In this document: positions 50,941 through 62,400 of the stretch, one piece after another | Layout: each line of letters opens with the position of its first letter | Numbering within the stretch: position 1 is the first letter of the stretch | From: Bacteroidales bacterium | Lineage (GTDB): Bacteria > Bacteroidota > Bacteroidia > Bacteroidales > VadinHA17 | DNA: 64,000 bases | Direction of reading: 5' to 3' | Assembly: GCA_029974835.1 (NCBI GenBank) | Contig: JARKQN010000022.1 | Span: 1-64,000 of the forward strand | The notes under the pieces: generated by a model | Databases searched by the model: none | What the model was told of the DNA's origin: nothing | The model's input: the letters and a program-made list of their open reading frames with translations, nothing else | Translations under genes and position numbers: made by a program

Positions 50941-52218
50941 TTAAACACATTCTTTGGGATAACATAAATAATATCTGGTAACGGGTTCTTTAACAGGCCG
51001 GCGGCTGACCATCTCGGACAATTCGTTAATGCCGGCAGTCCCACCCGATTTGAGAAGAATTCTCAGATCATCCTTATCGTCCGGTGCGTACGCCAGGTTA
51101 AGAACCCTGCCCGAGAAGACGTAATAATCCTCCATCCCGGGAGGTACTTCAAGCTTCTCCGCGAGTTTTTCTTTTATTTGTTTAATTCTTCTGTCAGGAA
51201 CAGGTTTATCCTGGATTTCCGTTGCGAGAAGGTTCCGGCTCAGAAGTCTGCACGAGAGGTCTGCAAGCACCCGGTCCGAATCATCGCACCAGTATTTGGC
51301 TGCCACAAGAATATCGGAGTCGTCGAGTTTAACAAAATGTGATGCAACAATTCCCGGCGTGAAGAGTCCGTTACCTGTAAGGTCATCCGGGCCAATCCTG
51401 TTACTGAGAAAGAATTTGAGCGAGGGTGTGCAAAAGAGGTCTTTCCCCGATTCGGCAAGCTCCTTGGCTCTTCGCAGAAGGTTTGCCAGAAGCGTTTCGG
51501 AGGAGATGACTGTCTTGTGCATATAAACCTGCCAGTACATGAAACGGCGGGCGACAAGCAGTTTCTCAATTGAATAAATTCCTTTCTCTTCAATGGCAAG
51601 ACGGTCTCCGGAAACATTGAGCATACTGATAATTCTGTCCGAACCTACCGATCCCTCTATCACACCGGTATAAAAGCTGTCGCGGTTGAGGTAATCGAGC
51701 CTGTCCATGTCGGCCTGGCCTGCAATGAGTTCATGAAAGAATCTTCTGTGGTAGCTGCCGGTGAAGATTTCTATTGCCAGCGAAAGTCTGCCGCCGAATT
51801 CGAGATTAAGTTTTTTCATCAGCAGCAGTGAAATGTCTTCGTGGGTAATTCCCTTAACTATCGACTCTTCAAGTGCATGTGAAAACGGGCCATGGCCTGC
51901 ATCGTGAAGCAGGATTGCCGCCAGCGATGCTTCCTCCTCCTCAGGAGATATTTCAACGCCTTTGCCCTTCAGTGTCTGGAGAGCCAGGTTCATCAGATGC
52001 ATGGCTCCCAGGCAGTGCTGAAACCTTGTATGCACCGCACCCGGGTATACATAACTTGTGAGACCCAGCTGCCTTATATTGCGAAGACGCTGAATCCAGG
52101 GATGCTGTATAAGGTCGAACAGAAACTCTCCGGGAATATTAATGAAACCGTAAACCGGATCATTTATTATTTTTCTCTTATTGATCTGATAGCTCAACAG
52201 ACTGGATTTAATACACAA
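50941..52218 (-). CDS. HD-domain phosphohydrolase (dNTPase-like)
   Basis: TRFQHCLGAMHLMNLALQTL; AILLHDAGHGPFSHALE; AGQADMDRLDYLNRDSFYTGVIEG. Confidence 0.92.
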   Translation of the reverse strand: MCIKSSLLSYQINKRKIINDPVYGFINIPGEFLFDLIQHPWIQRLRNIRQLGLTSYVYPGAVHTRFQHCLGAMHLMNLALQTLKGKGVEISPEEEEASLAAILLHDAGHGPFSHALEESIVKGITHEDISLLLMKKLNLEFGGRLSLAIEIFTGSYHRRFFHELIAGQADMDRLDYLNRDSFYTGVIEGSVGSDRIISMLNVSGDRLAIEEKGIYSIEKLLVARRFMYWQVYMHKTVISSETLLANLLRRAKELAESGKDLFCTPSLKFFLSNRIGPDDLTGNGLFTPGIVASHFVKLDDSDILVAAKYWCDDSDRVLADLSCRLLSRNLLATEIQDKPVPDRRIKQIKEKLAEKLEVPPGMEDYYVFSGRVLNLAYAPDDKDDLRILLKSGGTAGINELSEMVSRRPVKEPVTRYYLCYPKECV

Positions 52219-52420
52219 AAATAGAAATTACTTTATTAACGCCGTTAAGAATGATTGCCGAATCTTATAGAATAATGACAGTGAGTTTATTAAAAGATTT
52301 TCCTAACTTTCCGGCAATCAATTTCTCAGGGAGAAAAGTCAGTAATGTCTGTTTTTCTGCAACATTTGGAATATTTTCCGTCTTTTAAAGGTCTAAAACC
52401 CACACAATGGATTATTATAT

Positions 52421-53314
52421 ATGAAAATCGAAATCCGCAATTTAAATAAGGTTTATCCGAACGGCAATCAGGCTCTGAAAAACCTAAATATTGATATAGA
52501 GCCCGGGATATTTGGATTGCTCGGGCCCAACGGTGCGGGGAAATCTTCTCTTATGAGGATACTGGTAACTCTGATGAAGCCTACCTCCGGTGTGGTTCTG
52601 CTCGACGGGAAAGATATTCAGAATCACCGCAGGGAACTGAGGAGCATCCTTGGGTACCTGCCGCAGGATTTCCGGTTTTTCACTTCGCTTAAAACATGGG
52701 AGTTTCTTGATTATTCGGCTGCCCTTGCCGGCATGAAAAACCGTAAAGAGCGTCTGAGGGAAGTTGACAGGATGCTTGACCAGGTAGGTTTGCTCGAAGT
52801 GCGCGACAGAAAAGCCAACAGGTTATCGGGAGGTATGAAAAGGCGTCTTGGAATTGCACAGGCTCTGATAGGAAACCCAAAACTTATTATTGTGGACGAG
52901 CCTACAACAGGGCTCGATCCCGACGAAAGAATCAGGTTCAGGAATATCCTCTCGGGGCTAAGCCAGAACGACGTAATTATCATACTTTCAACCCACATTG
53001 TTGGTGATATATCATCAACCTGTCAGAAAATGGCTTTGCTTAACAAGGGTGAGATTGTATTTTCAGGGCGTCCTGAGGCACTGGTCGGAGAAGCGAGGGG
53101 ACATGTTTACAGGCTGCACCTCACCGAATACGAATTCGAAAAGGCAAAAGAGGAATATAACATAATTTCAACCATACCGGTCGAAACCGGCTGGGAAGTG
53201 CAGGTTGTGACCGACACCCCTCCCGACGGCAATGCGGTACTTATAGAACCAAATATAGAACACGCGTATGTATATTATATGGAGCACAAAATTCACGCTG
53301 ACTTAAACATTTAA
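52421..53314 (+). CDS. ABC transporter ATP-binding protein
   Basis: GLLGPNGAGKSSLMRILVTL; NRLSGGMKRRLGIAQALIGNPKLIIVDEPTTGLDPDERIRF. Confidence 0.95.
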   Translation: MKIEIRNLNKVYPNGNQALKNLNIDIEPGIFGLLGPNGAGKSSLMRILVTLMKPTSGVVLLDGKDIQNHRRELRSILGYLPQDFRFFTSLKTWEFLDYSAALAGMKNRKERLREVDRMLDQVGLLEVRDRKANRLSGGMKRRLGIAQALIGNPKLIIVDEPTTGLDPDERIRFRNILSGLSQNDVIIILSTHIVGDISSTCQKMALLNKGEIVFSGRPEALVGEARGHVYRLHLTEYEFEKAKEEYNIISTIPVETGWEVQVVTDTPPDGNAVLIEPNIEHAYVYYMEHKIHADLNI

Positions 53315-53326
53315 CATTCAGACAGT

Positions 53327-56300
53327 ATGGCCTTCCTGCATAATATTCTGACAGTCTCGCACTATGAAGCCAAAACACTCAGGAGAAGCTGGTTCTTCAG
53401 GCTGTTTTCAATAGTAGCCCTCTTCTTCCTTACAATAATCAACATCAGTATGTTCTCTCCTGTCGGAGGCGATTCCTGGGAGTTAATTTCAATTCCCTCA
53501 TCGGTACCGCTGATCAACCTTTACCTTCTTAATATCGGACAGGCCATTGTTGTGATCTTTCTCGCTTCGGATTTTCTTAAGAAGGACAAGAAACTCGATA
53601 CCAATGAAGTTCTCTATACCAGGTCAATGTCAAATTTTGAATATGTTTCAGGGAAAACATGGGGAATACTCAGGCTTTTCCTTTCGCTTAACCTGGTGGT
53701 ACTGCTTATCGGCCTTACCGTTAATATCATAAATAAATCAATGAAGGTAGACTTAATGTCTTACCTTGAATATATTCTTCTCATTTCCGTCCCCACAATA
53801 GTATACAGCCTTGGACTTGCATTCATGCTTATGCTTCTTATCCGGAACCAGGCTGTCACATTCTTCATCCTGCTGGGTTACGCAGCGCTTAACATGTTTT
53901 ACCTGTGGCACAGGGCGGGTTCTGTTTTCGATTTTATGGCTTTTGGTCTCCCCCTTTTCAAGTCGGGGTTGATCGGTTTTGAGAACCCGGCAGCCATCAT
54001 CTTCCAGAGGCTTATATACTTCTTCGCCGGAACAGCACTGATAATGGCGACTATTTTGATGTTCAGGAGACTGCCTCAATCGAGGCTGCAGAGGAGCGTT
54101 GCCTTTGTTCTTATGGTTTTGTCGGTTGCAGGATTCGGATACTCACTCTTTTATACAGTTGAGAACTACACGAAAAGTGCAGCCCTCAAAAGGCAGGTAA
54201 TCGAGACCAACAGGCAGTACGAGAAATCAAATTTCCCCTCGGTGATAAAATCCGATATAAACCTTATCCACAAAGGCAGCATCATTGAAGCCACAGCCGG
54301 CATGATAATTAAAAATGACAATGACGTTCAGATTAATGAATACCTCTTCTCTCTTAACCCCGGACTGGAGGTAAAATCGGTACAAAAGAACGCAAAACCC
54401 GTTGCTTTCACCACATCCGGCCATATTGTCAAAGTTTCTCCTGACAAGCCGCTTCTGCCCGGAGAATCCGATACGATAGAGATATCGTGGTCGGGAAAGA
54501 TCATTGAGTCGTTCTGCTATCCCGATTACAGCGATAATATAAAAGAATACAGGTACCGCATCCAGATGGTCAATGTAAGGAAGAGACAGGCATTTCTTGA
54601 TAAAGATTACGTGCTTCTGACACCCGAGGCTCACTGGTATCCGGTGGCAGGGCTTAATTACTATCCTTCCAATCCGGGAAGGATAAAGATTGATTTCACG
54701 ACCTTTTCACTGAAGGCTAAGAGCGAGACCGGGCTTAATGTTGTATCTCAGGGACTGCCGTCGGTAAGCGGTGATTATACCAGTTTCTCGGCCGGCTTTC
54801 CGCTTACAGGGCTCAGCGTGGCTATGGGGAACTACGTTGCCGATACAATCAGTGTTGATTCAATAAAGTTTATCTCGTGGCACTATCCCGGGAATGACTA
54901 TTACAGGGAGCAATTCAGGGAGCTGAAAGACACCCTGCCGAACATAATCTCAGGTTTTATGAAGGATCTGGAGTCGGGATTCGGCACTCCTTATCCTTTC
55001 AGATCATTCAGCATTCTGGAATCACCCGTGAATTTCTATTCATTTCCCAAAAGAAATACACAGACAAGGGCTGAAGTCCAGCCGTCCATGGTTATTGTAC
55101 CTGAGAAACTATCCACTATCAGGCAGGCAGGATTCGCCAAAAGGTTTGAGAGACAGAAAAAACAGATGGCCAGGAACAACCAGGTCATTACAGACAGAGA
55201 CCTGAATGTAAGGATTCTGAATAACTTTCTCAGAAGCACTTTCATAAGCGGCTTTACAGTAACGGCATTTAATATTCCCCTTCTGAATGAACCAACAAGG
55301 TATCAGTTGGGGCCAAGCTTCTATTTTTTCCGCAACAATTTCTATTCGGATAAATATCCTGTTGTCAATTCTGTTTTTGAGTCACATCTGCAGAAGCTTA
55401 ACACTCCAGGTCCTCCGGGAGGCGGGCCTGACCGGATCAGCGGTAATATCTCAGACAACGACATGGCAAACCTTATCTTACGTGACATCAGTTTCCGTGA
55501 TCTTCTGGCGCGCAATCCGTCGCCCGACACGCTGCGTGTTGTTCTGACCATCAAGGGTGATTACCTCTTTAACCTGCTCAGGATGAATGCAGGAATAACA
55601 GAATTTAATGAATGGTTCAAAAAATACCTCAGCGAAAACAGCTTCACCAGGGTAAATATCTTAAAGTTCAATGATGACGTTAAGAAACGGTTCGGCTTCG
55701 AATTCTATCCTCTCCTGGAAGAATGGTTTACAGGAAAAGGGCAGCCGGGATTTCTGTTCACGGATCCTGAAGCAAGCCAGGTTGTAGTGGGAGAAAGGAC
55801 CAGATACAACGTTACATTTATTGCCGGAAATCCGGAGCCGGCAGGCGGGTTGTTTAACATATCATTCCGTACCGGCGGAGGCTTTGGAGGCAGAGGAGGA
55901 GGAGGCCAGGCTATTTTTTCCATGACCATCCAGGGCGGCCGGGGCGGCGGAGGCGGAGGCCGGATGATGCAGATCTCAATGCAGGGCAGGGGAATGGAGA
56001 GTGCCGACATCTCGAAAATTGTTTACCTGGGCCCCGGCGAAGCAAAGAAAATAGGAATTGTTCTTGACAACCAGCCCCGGGCCATGCAGATTAATACCCT
56101 GTTTTCGAAAAATATTCCGGGAGATATTTCCATGACTATCCAGGAGATTAAAAAGGCCCCTCCACGTACCGCTCCTTTCGAAGGCGAACTGCTTCTGGAA
56201 AAAATGCCCTTATTCACCGACCCTGAAGAGATAATTGTGGATAATGAGGATGAAGGTTTTATCACCTCAACGGTTACAGAAACGAACAGGCTCCGAAAAC

Positions 56301-56869
56301 TCCTTGGAGTAAAAAGAAGTACCGGAACCGTATACCAGTCTGTCAACCTGTTTATGGCCCCCGATTACTGGCAGCCCGTCGTACTATCCTCATATTATGG
56401 CAGGTACGCACGTTCGGCTGTCTATACCAGGGCCGGCGAGGGCGACAAAAGCGTGACATGGAAAGGAATTATCAGGGAACCCGGTTATTATGATGTCTAT
56501 GCCTATGTGGGGAAAGCCGGCGACAGGATAATGATAAGAGGAGTAGGCGGGCCTATGGGCAGAGGTCCGGGAGGCGGGCCGGGCGGAGCACCAGGCGGAG
56601 CACCGGGCGGAGCACCGGGAACACCTCCGGCCGGACAGGGTGGCCAGGGAAGAACCCGTGAACAGAATCCTTACCGTGACATGCATTACAAGGTATACCA
56701 CGACGACGGAGTTGAAGAAATAGTGCTCGACTGGGAAACCGCCGATCCGGGATGGAACAGGCTCGGAACCTACTACCTCTCGCCCGACACGGTTAAAGTG
56801 GAACTGAACAACAAAACCGAAGGCAGGGTGGTCATCGGCGACGCAATTAAATGGGTAATCAAGAAATGA
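53327..56869 (+). CDS. ABC-2-type permease fused to an M1-aminopeptidase-like region, Gly-rich segments and a golvesin/xanthan-lyase-like C-terminus
   Basis: N-terminal about 6 TM segments; soluble region with M1-like LTGLSVAMGNYVADTISVDSIKF but no HEXXH; Gly-rich GGGFGGRGGGG and GPGGGPGGAPGGAPGGAPG; C-terminal WNRLGTYYLSPDTVKVELNNKTEGRVVIGDAIKWV. Confidence 0.75.
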   Translation: MAFLHNILTVSHYEAKTLRRSWFFRLFSIVALFFLTIINISMFSPVGGDSWELISIPSSVPLINLYLLNIGQAIVVIFLASDFLKKDKKLDTNEVLYTRSMSNFEYVSGKTWGILRLFLSLNLVVLLIGLTVNIINKSMKVDLMSYLEYILLISVPTIVYSLGLAFMLMLLIRNQAVTFFILLGYAALNMFYLWHRAGSVFDFMAFGLPLFKSGLIGFENPAAIIFQRLIYFFAGTALIMATILMFRRLPQSRLQRSVAFVLMVLSVAGFGYSLFYTVENYTKSAALKRQVIETNRQYEKSNFPSVIKSDINLIHKGSIIEATAGMIIKNDNDVQINEYLFSLNPGLEVKSVQKNAKPVAFTTSGHIVKVSPDKPLLPGESDTIEISWSGKIIESFCYPDYSDNIKEYRYRIQMVNVRKRQAFLDKDYVLLTPEAHWYPVAGLNYYPSNPGRIKIDFTTFSLKAKSETGLNVVSQGLPSVSGDYTSFSAGFPLTGLSVAMGNYVADTISVDSIKFISWHYPGNDYYREQFRELKDTLPNIISGFMKDLESGFGTPYPFRSFSILESPVNFYSFPKRNTQTRAEVQPSMVIVPEKLSTIRQAGFAKRFERQKKQMARNNQVITDRDLNVRILNNFLRSTFISGFTVTAFNIPLLNEPTRYQLGPSFYFFRNNFYSDKYPVVNSVFESHLQKLNTPGPPGGGPDRISGNISDNDMANLILRDISFRDLLARNPSPDTLRVVLTIKGDYLFNLLRMNAGITEFNEWFKKYLSENSFTRVNILKFNDDVKKRFGFEFYPLLEEWFTGKGQPGFLFTDPEASQVVVGERTRYNVTFIAGNPEPAGGLFNISFRTGGGFGGRGGGGQAIFSMTIQGGRGGGGGGRMMQISMQGRGMESADISKIVYLGPGEAKKIGIVLDNQPRAMQINTLFSKNIPGDISMTIQEIKKAPPRTAPFEGELLLEKMPLFTDPEEIIVDNEDEGFITSTVTETNRLRKLLGVKRSTGTVYQSVNLFMAPDYWQPVVLSSYYGRYARSAVYTRAGEGDKSVTWKGIIREPGYYDVYAYVGKAGDRIMIRGVGGPMGRGPGGGPGGAPGGAPGGAPGTPPAGQGGQGRTREQNPYRDMHYKVYHDDGVEEIVLDWETADPGWNRLGTYYLSPDTVKVELNNKTEGRVVIGDAIKWVIKK
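56581..56616 (+). repeat. 3x 12-bp in-frame tandem repeat (G/A)GGCGGAGCACC
   Basis: gggcggagcacc aggcggagcacc gggcggagcacc, encoding Gly/Ala/Pro repeats. Confidence 0.9.
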
Positions 56870-56887
56870 TCTTAAAGCATAACTCCT

Positions 56888-58378
56888 ATGAAAAACTATT
56901 TTAAAAAATGCTGCCTTAAAAAAACGGCTCTTTTCTCCGTTTTCTTTTGCATTTCGCTGGCAGTAGTGTCACAAAAAGCAATAACCCTCGAAGAGGCCCT
57001 GAAAGTGGCTGAATCGAACAGCCCTTCAATGAAAAGGACCAGGCTTAACCTGATTCGCAGCCAGGAAAACCTTAACGCTCAGAATGCCGCTCTTAAATCA
57101 AACTTTTCACTTACAATAAATCCAATCGGATATACCCAGAGCAGGGAATTCAATGATCTTATATCAAAATGGAATTCACGGAATACGACCGAGAGTTACG
57201 GGATGTTTACCGTCACCCAGCCTATACTTTTTACCGATGCAAGAGTATCGCTTGTCAACAGGTTCGGCTACAAGGATTCATACAGTGAATTCACAAACAC
57301 CACGACGAAAGGCTTCAGCAACAACCTTTCCATAAGTCTCGACCAGCCTCTCTTTACATATAACCGTACAAAAATGCAGCTTAAACAGTTGCAGCTGTCG
57401 CTTGAAAATGCACAGCTGAGTTATGCACTGCAGCTGCTGTCGCTCGAAAAACAGGTTACACAGGCATTTTACTATGTTTATCAGCAGCAGCAGAGCCTTG
57501 AGATTGCAAGACAGGCATTCGTAAACATGCAGCAAAGCTATGAGATATCGAAAAACAAGGTTGACGCCGGACTATCGGCAAGGGAAGAGATGTTCCAGGC
57601 AGAGCTGAACCTCGCCACCACCAAATCGGATTATGAAAATAAGCAGGTCGCTTTTGAGAATGCCAAGGACGACTTCAAGGTCCTTATCGGAATGAGCCTT
57701 TATGAGGATTTCAATGTACTTCCCAATATTGCGGTAGATACAATACCCATCGACGTATCCTTTGCCATTGAACACGGTCTTAAAAACCGGATGGAACTGA
57801 GACAGAGGGAAATCACCATCGAGAACTCACAGTTCGACCTCATACAGACAAAAGCACTGAACGAATTCAAGGGATCTCTCGGATTATCAGTAGGCCTATT
57901 CGGAGACAATGAAAAATTCGACAAGGTTTACGCCAACCCCACCGACAACGAATCTGTCTCCCTGCAGCTTACAATTCCCTTGTGGGACTGGGGAGAAAAG
58001 AAATCTAGGATAAAAGCCTCGGAGGCTTCCCTGGAATCGAACAGGGTTTCCCTCGATGAAGAAGAAAACAATGTAATCCTGGGCATAAGAAAAATATACC
58101 GTAACCTTATAAATCTGCAGAACCAGATCGAAATTACAAAGAAATCCATAACAAATGCACAACTGACATATGATCTGAATCTTGAAAAATACAAGAACGG
58201 GGATCTCACAGGTATGGATCTGAACATCTACCAGAACCAGCTTTCGGAGAAGCAGCTTTCATACACAAATGCCCTTATATCATACAAGCTGGAACTGCTG
58301 AACCTCAAGATACAGACGTTGTATGACTTTGAGAAAAAAGAGCCTGTTTCACCGGTAATGACAATAGAAAACAACTGA
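56888..58378 (+). CDS. TolC-family outer membrane efflux protein
   Basis: ITLEEALKVAESNSPSMKRTRLNL; two homologous coiled-coil halves. Confidence 0.93.
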   Translation: MKNYFKKCCLKKTALFSVFFCISLAVVSQKAITLEEALKVAESNSPSMKRTRLNLIRSQENLNAQNAALKSNFSLTINPIGYTQSREFNDLISKWNSRNTTESYGMFTVTQPILFTDARVSLVNRFGYKDSYSEFTNTTTKGFSNNLSISLDQPLFTYNRTKMQLKQLQLSLENAQLSYALQLLSLEKQVTQAFYYVYQQQQSLEIARQAFVNMQQSYEISKNKVDAGLSAREEMFQAELNLATTKSDYENKQVAFENAKDDFKVLIGMSLYEDFNVLPNIAVDTIPIDVSFAIEHGLKNRMELRQREITIENSQFDLIQTKALNEFKGSLGLSVGLFGDNEKFDKVYANPTDNESVSLQLTIPLWDWGEKKSRIKASEASLESNRVSLDEEENNVILGIRKIYRNLINLQNQIEITKKSITNAQLTYDLNLEKYKNGDLTGMDLNIYQNQLSEKQLSYTNALISYKLELLNLKIQTLYDFEKKEPVSPVMTIENN

Positions 58379-58407
58379 TTTCATTTAACCATATTCAAAT
58401 TTAAATC

Positions 58408-59463
58408 ATGAAAAAGAATCTTCTGCCAATAACCGCTGCTCTGATTATGCTTATCCCGGCCTGCAGGAACCAGGAACAGGGATTGACGGCCGATGTCGAG
58501 ATACCTGTAACCGTTGAGGATATAAGCCTCAGATCAATAGAAGAATACGTAAGCACTACCGGGACAGTATATCCAAAGGGAGAAATAACCCTGAAATCAA
58601 AAATAACGGCTGCTTACTATCTCGAGAAGAATCCCCAGACCGGGAGACAGTGGCAGCTGGGCGACAGGATCAGGGCAGGGGCCCTTATTGCCCGCCTGGA
58701 GGACAGGGAGTTTGTACTCTCAATAAAACTCGAAACAAGCGAACTTAATCTTGAGCTTGCCGAAAGCGAACTGAAAAAACAGGAATCCCTTTATGAGAAA
58801 GGGGGTATAACCCTCAAGGACCTTAAGACAGCCAGCATAAACTATGAGAATGCAAAAACAACCGTTGAGAATGCACGTTTGCAGCTCGAAAAGACACGAA
58901 TTGTCGCACCGATCGAAGGCGTGATTGTTGAACTTCCGTATTACACACAGGGGACACAGGTTGACCAGGGTTCAGTGATAGCAAAAATAATGGATTACCA
59001 GACCATGTATATGAATGTTCAGCTTCCCGAAAAATATGCCGGCACGGTTAAACCCGAACAAAATGTAAAACTGACAAATTACACAATACCCAATGATACA
59101 CTGTATGGAAAAGTTACGCAGATTTCCCCTGCAATAAATGCCGATACAAGAACCTTCCAGGGAGTTATAACAGTAAATAACCCTCAATTGCTCCTGAGGC
59201 CCGGGATGTTTGTGAAGGCAGACATAGTAACAAGGAGGAAAGATTCTGTAATTGTAATACCCCGGAGCATAATCCTTTCACGGCAGAGAGGAAAGACAGT
59301 GTTCGTTGTAGACCGCGGGCTTGCGGTTGAAAGGATTATTGAGACCGGCCTCGAGAACCTCACCGAAGCTGAAGTAGTAAGAGGACTGAACAGAAACGAG
59401 CGCATTGTCACCTCAGGTTTCGAAACGCTCAGCAACAGGTCGAAGGTAAAAATCGTCAGATAA
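58408..59463 (+). CDS. RND efflux periplasmic adaptor (MFP) lipoprotein
   Basis: LIPACRNQEQ lipobox; TGTVYPKGEITLKSKITA; lipoyl-like hairpin; TRIVAPIEGVIVELPYYTQGTQVDQGSVIAKI. Confidence 0.93.
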   Translation: MKKNLLPITAALIMLIPACRNQEQGLTADVEIPVTVEDISLRSIEEYVSTTGTVYPKGEITLKSKITAAYYLEKNPQTGRQWQLGDRIRAGALIARLEDREFVLSIKLETSELNLELAESELKKQESLYEKGGITLKDLKTASINYENAKTTVENARLQLEKTRIVAPIEGVIVELPYYTQGTQVDQGSVIAKIMDYQTMYMNVQLPEKYAGTVKPEQNVKLTNYTIPNDTLYGKVTQISPAINADTRTFQGVITVNNPQLLLRPGMFVKADIVTRRKDSVIVIPRSIILSRQRGKTVFVVDRGLAVERIIETGLENLTEAEVVRGLNRNERIVTSGFETLSNRSKVKIVR

Positions 59464-59467
59464 TATC

Positions 59468-62400
59468 ATGAATAAGATAGCACGGTTTGCAGTTAACAAT
59501 CCCGTCACGGTTCTGATGCTTGTGGCAGGAATAGTCCTGCTGGGTTTTATTTCCTTCGGCAAGCTTGGCACTGACCTCTTCCCGAACCTCAACAACCCGA
59601 AAATTTATGTTGAGCTTAAGGCAGGTGAGAAACCTCCCGAGGAAATTGAGAAGAATTTTGTTGACCAGATCGAGTCTCTGGCATTAAGGCAAAACGGGGT
59701 TGTGGATGTATCTTCCTCCACCACCAACGGGAAAGCTTCCATTACCGTTGAGTATGAATGGAAAAAGGATATGGATGAGGCCTTCCTCGATCTGCAGAAG
59801 GAACTGAATTCTTTTGCCCAGAACTCTTCCATTGAGGATTTTACCATAACCCAGTACGACCCAAATTCCGCCCCCGTTATGGTGGTCGGACTGAAAAATG
59901 ACCGGATCACCAATATGGATGAACTCCGGAAGGTCGCTGAAAACTACATCAGGAATGAACTCATCCGTATTGACGGTGTGGCGGATGTAAAACTGTCGGG
60001 TAAGGAAGAAAGTGAAATCGTAATTGAAACAAGCAAGTATATACTTGAATCCTACGGAATTACATCCGACGCAATAGCTTCGCAGATAAGCAATTACAAC
60101 CGAAACGTTTCAGGCGGTTCGATTGTTGACATGGGAACCAAATATGTGGTAAAGGGGGTAAGCGTGCTTAAGGATATCTCCGACCTGCAGAATATAATCG
60201 TGGGTTTTAAACAGGTTTCTTCATCAGCTTCGGCCACTCAGGCATCCCAGACTTCATCCAGAGTGCCCGTTTACCTTAAGGATGTTGCAAAGATCTACTA
60301 TGCCAACAAGGAACCCGAAAATATTGTAACAATCAACGGGGAGAGATGCATCAGTCTGTCGGTCTACAAGGAACCGAAGTACAATACCGTTGAGGCTGTC
60401 AGAAAGCTTAAGAATGAATTTGAGATTCTTTCAAAAGCACTTCCCGGTTACGAGTTCATTTATATCCAGGACCAGGGCACATACATCAGCAGTGCCATTT
60501 CCGAAGTCCGCGACACTGCCCTTCTGGGCATACTGCTGGCCGTAATAATTATTTACGTATTCCTCAGGCGTATCGGCACCACTCTCGTAATAAGCCTTGC
60601 AATACCCATTTCGATCATTGCAACCTTTAATCTGATGTACTTCAATCACCTTACAATAAACATTATGACTCTTGGAGGGCTCGCCCTGGGAGCAGGTATG
60701 CTGGTTGACAATGCGATTGTGGTGCTGGAAAACATTACGAGGAACCGCGAGGAAGGTATGCCGTTCATTGATTCTGTTATTACCGGTACCGGCCAGGTAG
60801 GCGGAGCAATCACTGCCTCCACGATTACCACGATAGTGGTTTTCCTGCCTATTGTATACCTTCACGGAGCTTCGGGCGAACTGTTCAAGGACCAGGCGCT
60901 CACTGTGGCATTCGCTCTCATATCTTCACTCTTTGTCGCCCTTCTTGTTATCCCCATGCTTGTCTCCTCACTCTTCAGGGAGAAGAAAGAGGCTGAGAAT
61001 CTGGCATCGCCGGTGAAATTCGGATGGTACAAAAAAGTCCTTGCAGGGATACTTGAAAGAAAAACAACAGTGGTAATTCTTGCATTTGTCATTATGGCTG
61101 CCACTGCCCTGCTGATTCCAAAACTGGGAAGTGAATTCATGCCAAAGGCGGAATCGTCCGAATTCACGGTTGAACTAAAACTGCCTGAAGGAACCAGCCT
61201 TGAAAGAACGGCGTCCACCGCCGGAATGACGGAGAATATTATCAGGGAAATCCTTGGCGAAAAAATAAAACTAATTTACACACAGGCCGGAATAACAGGG
61301 ACATCAGCTTACACCCAGGCAGATGTCAATGAAGGTGAAAATAAGGCTTCCCTGAAGATAATCCTTGATGAAAAGTACACCTCACAGACTGACGAGGCGA
61401 TGAAACTCATTGAGGGTTTTATCAAAAACATACCGGATGTTGAAGTCACATTCTCAAGAGAGGAAACAGCCCTTCAGACATCCCTCGGGACGACCGGCTC
61501 GCCATTTGCCCTTGAAATCTCGGGTAGCGACTACGCGGAGATAGAAAAAATCCTGAGTCAGTCAAGGGAAATCCTGGAAGATTCCGAATCACTTTACAAT
61601 TTCACCACTTCGCTTGATGAAGGAAATCCTGAGGTTGAGGTGACAATCGACAGGTTCAGGACGAGTTATTACAATGTAACCGTTGAGAGTGTGGTTAACC
61701 AGGTTAAGAGCTACCTTTCGGGTGCCCAGGCCGGAAGCTTTGAGAAGGAAGGGGAGATGAAAGATATTACAGTAAAACTGGAAGATATAAGCCTGAACCA
61801 GCTCAAAGACCTGATGATAACAGCAGGCTCCGTAAAAGTGCCGTTGAGCGAAATTGCAGCTATAAAAATCGTAAAAAGCCCGAGAGAAATTACCCGGCAT
61901 AATCAGTCAAGGACAGCTTACCTCTATGCAATGGTAAAAAAGAATGTTCCGTTCGACCAGGTTGTTAAACATGCACAGGAAGCCCTGAAAGTGATAAGCC
62001 TGCCTCCCGATTACAGGATCACTTTCACTGGAGAGGAGATGAAACGAAAGGAATCGATGGCAAATCTTTCCTTTGCCCTTCTTCTTGCAGTGGTGCTGGT
62101 GTTTATGGTTCTTGCCGCGCAGTTTGAATCACTGATTCAGCCTTTTGTTATTATGTTAACAATACCGCTGGCTGGCGCCGGAACCATTCTTACTTTCCTG
62201 ATTCTTGGCAAATCTCTTAATATGATGGCCTATATCGGAATAATAATGCTTGGAGGTATTGCCGTCAACAATGCAATCATTCTTATCGACCGTATTAACC
62301 AGCTAAGGGAAAGCGGCCTTGGAAAAAGAGATGCCATTCTGACAGCCGGTACTCAAAGGATAAGGCCAATTATTATGACTAGTCTTACCACCATACTGGC

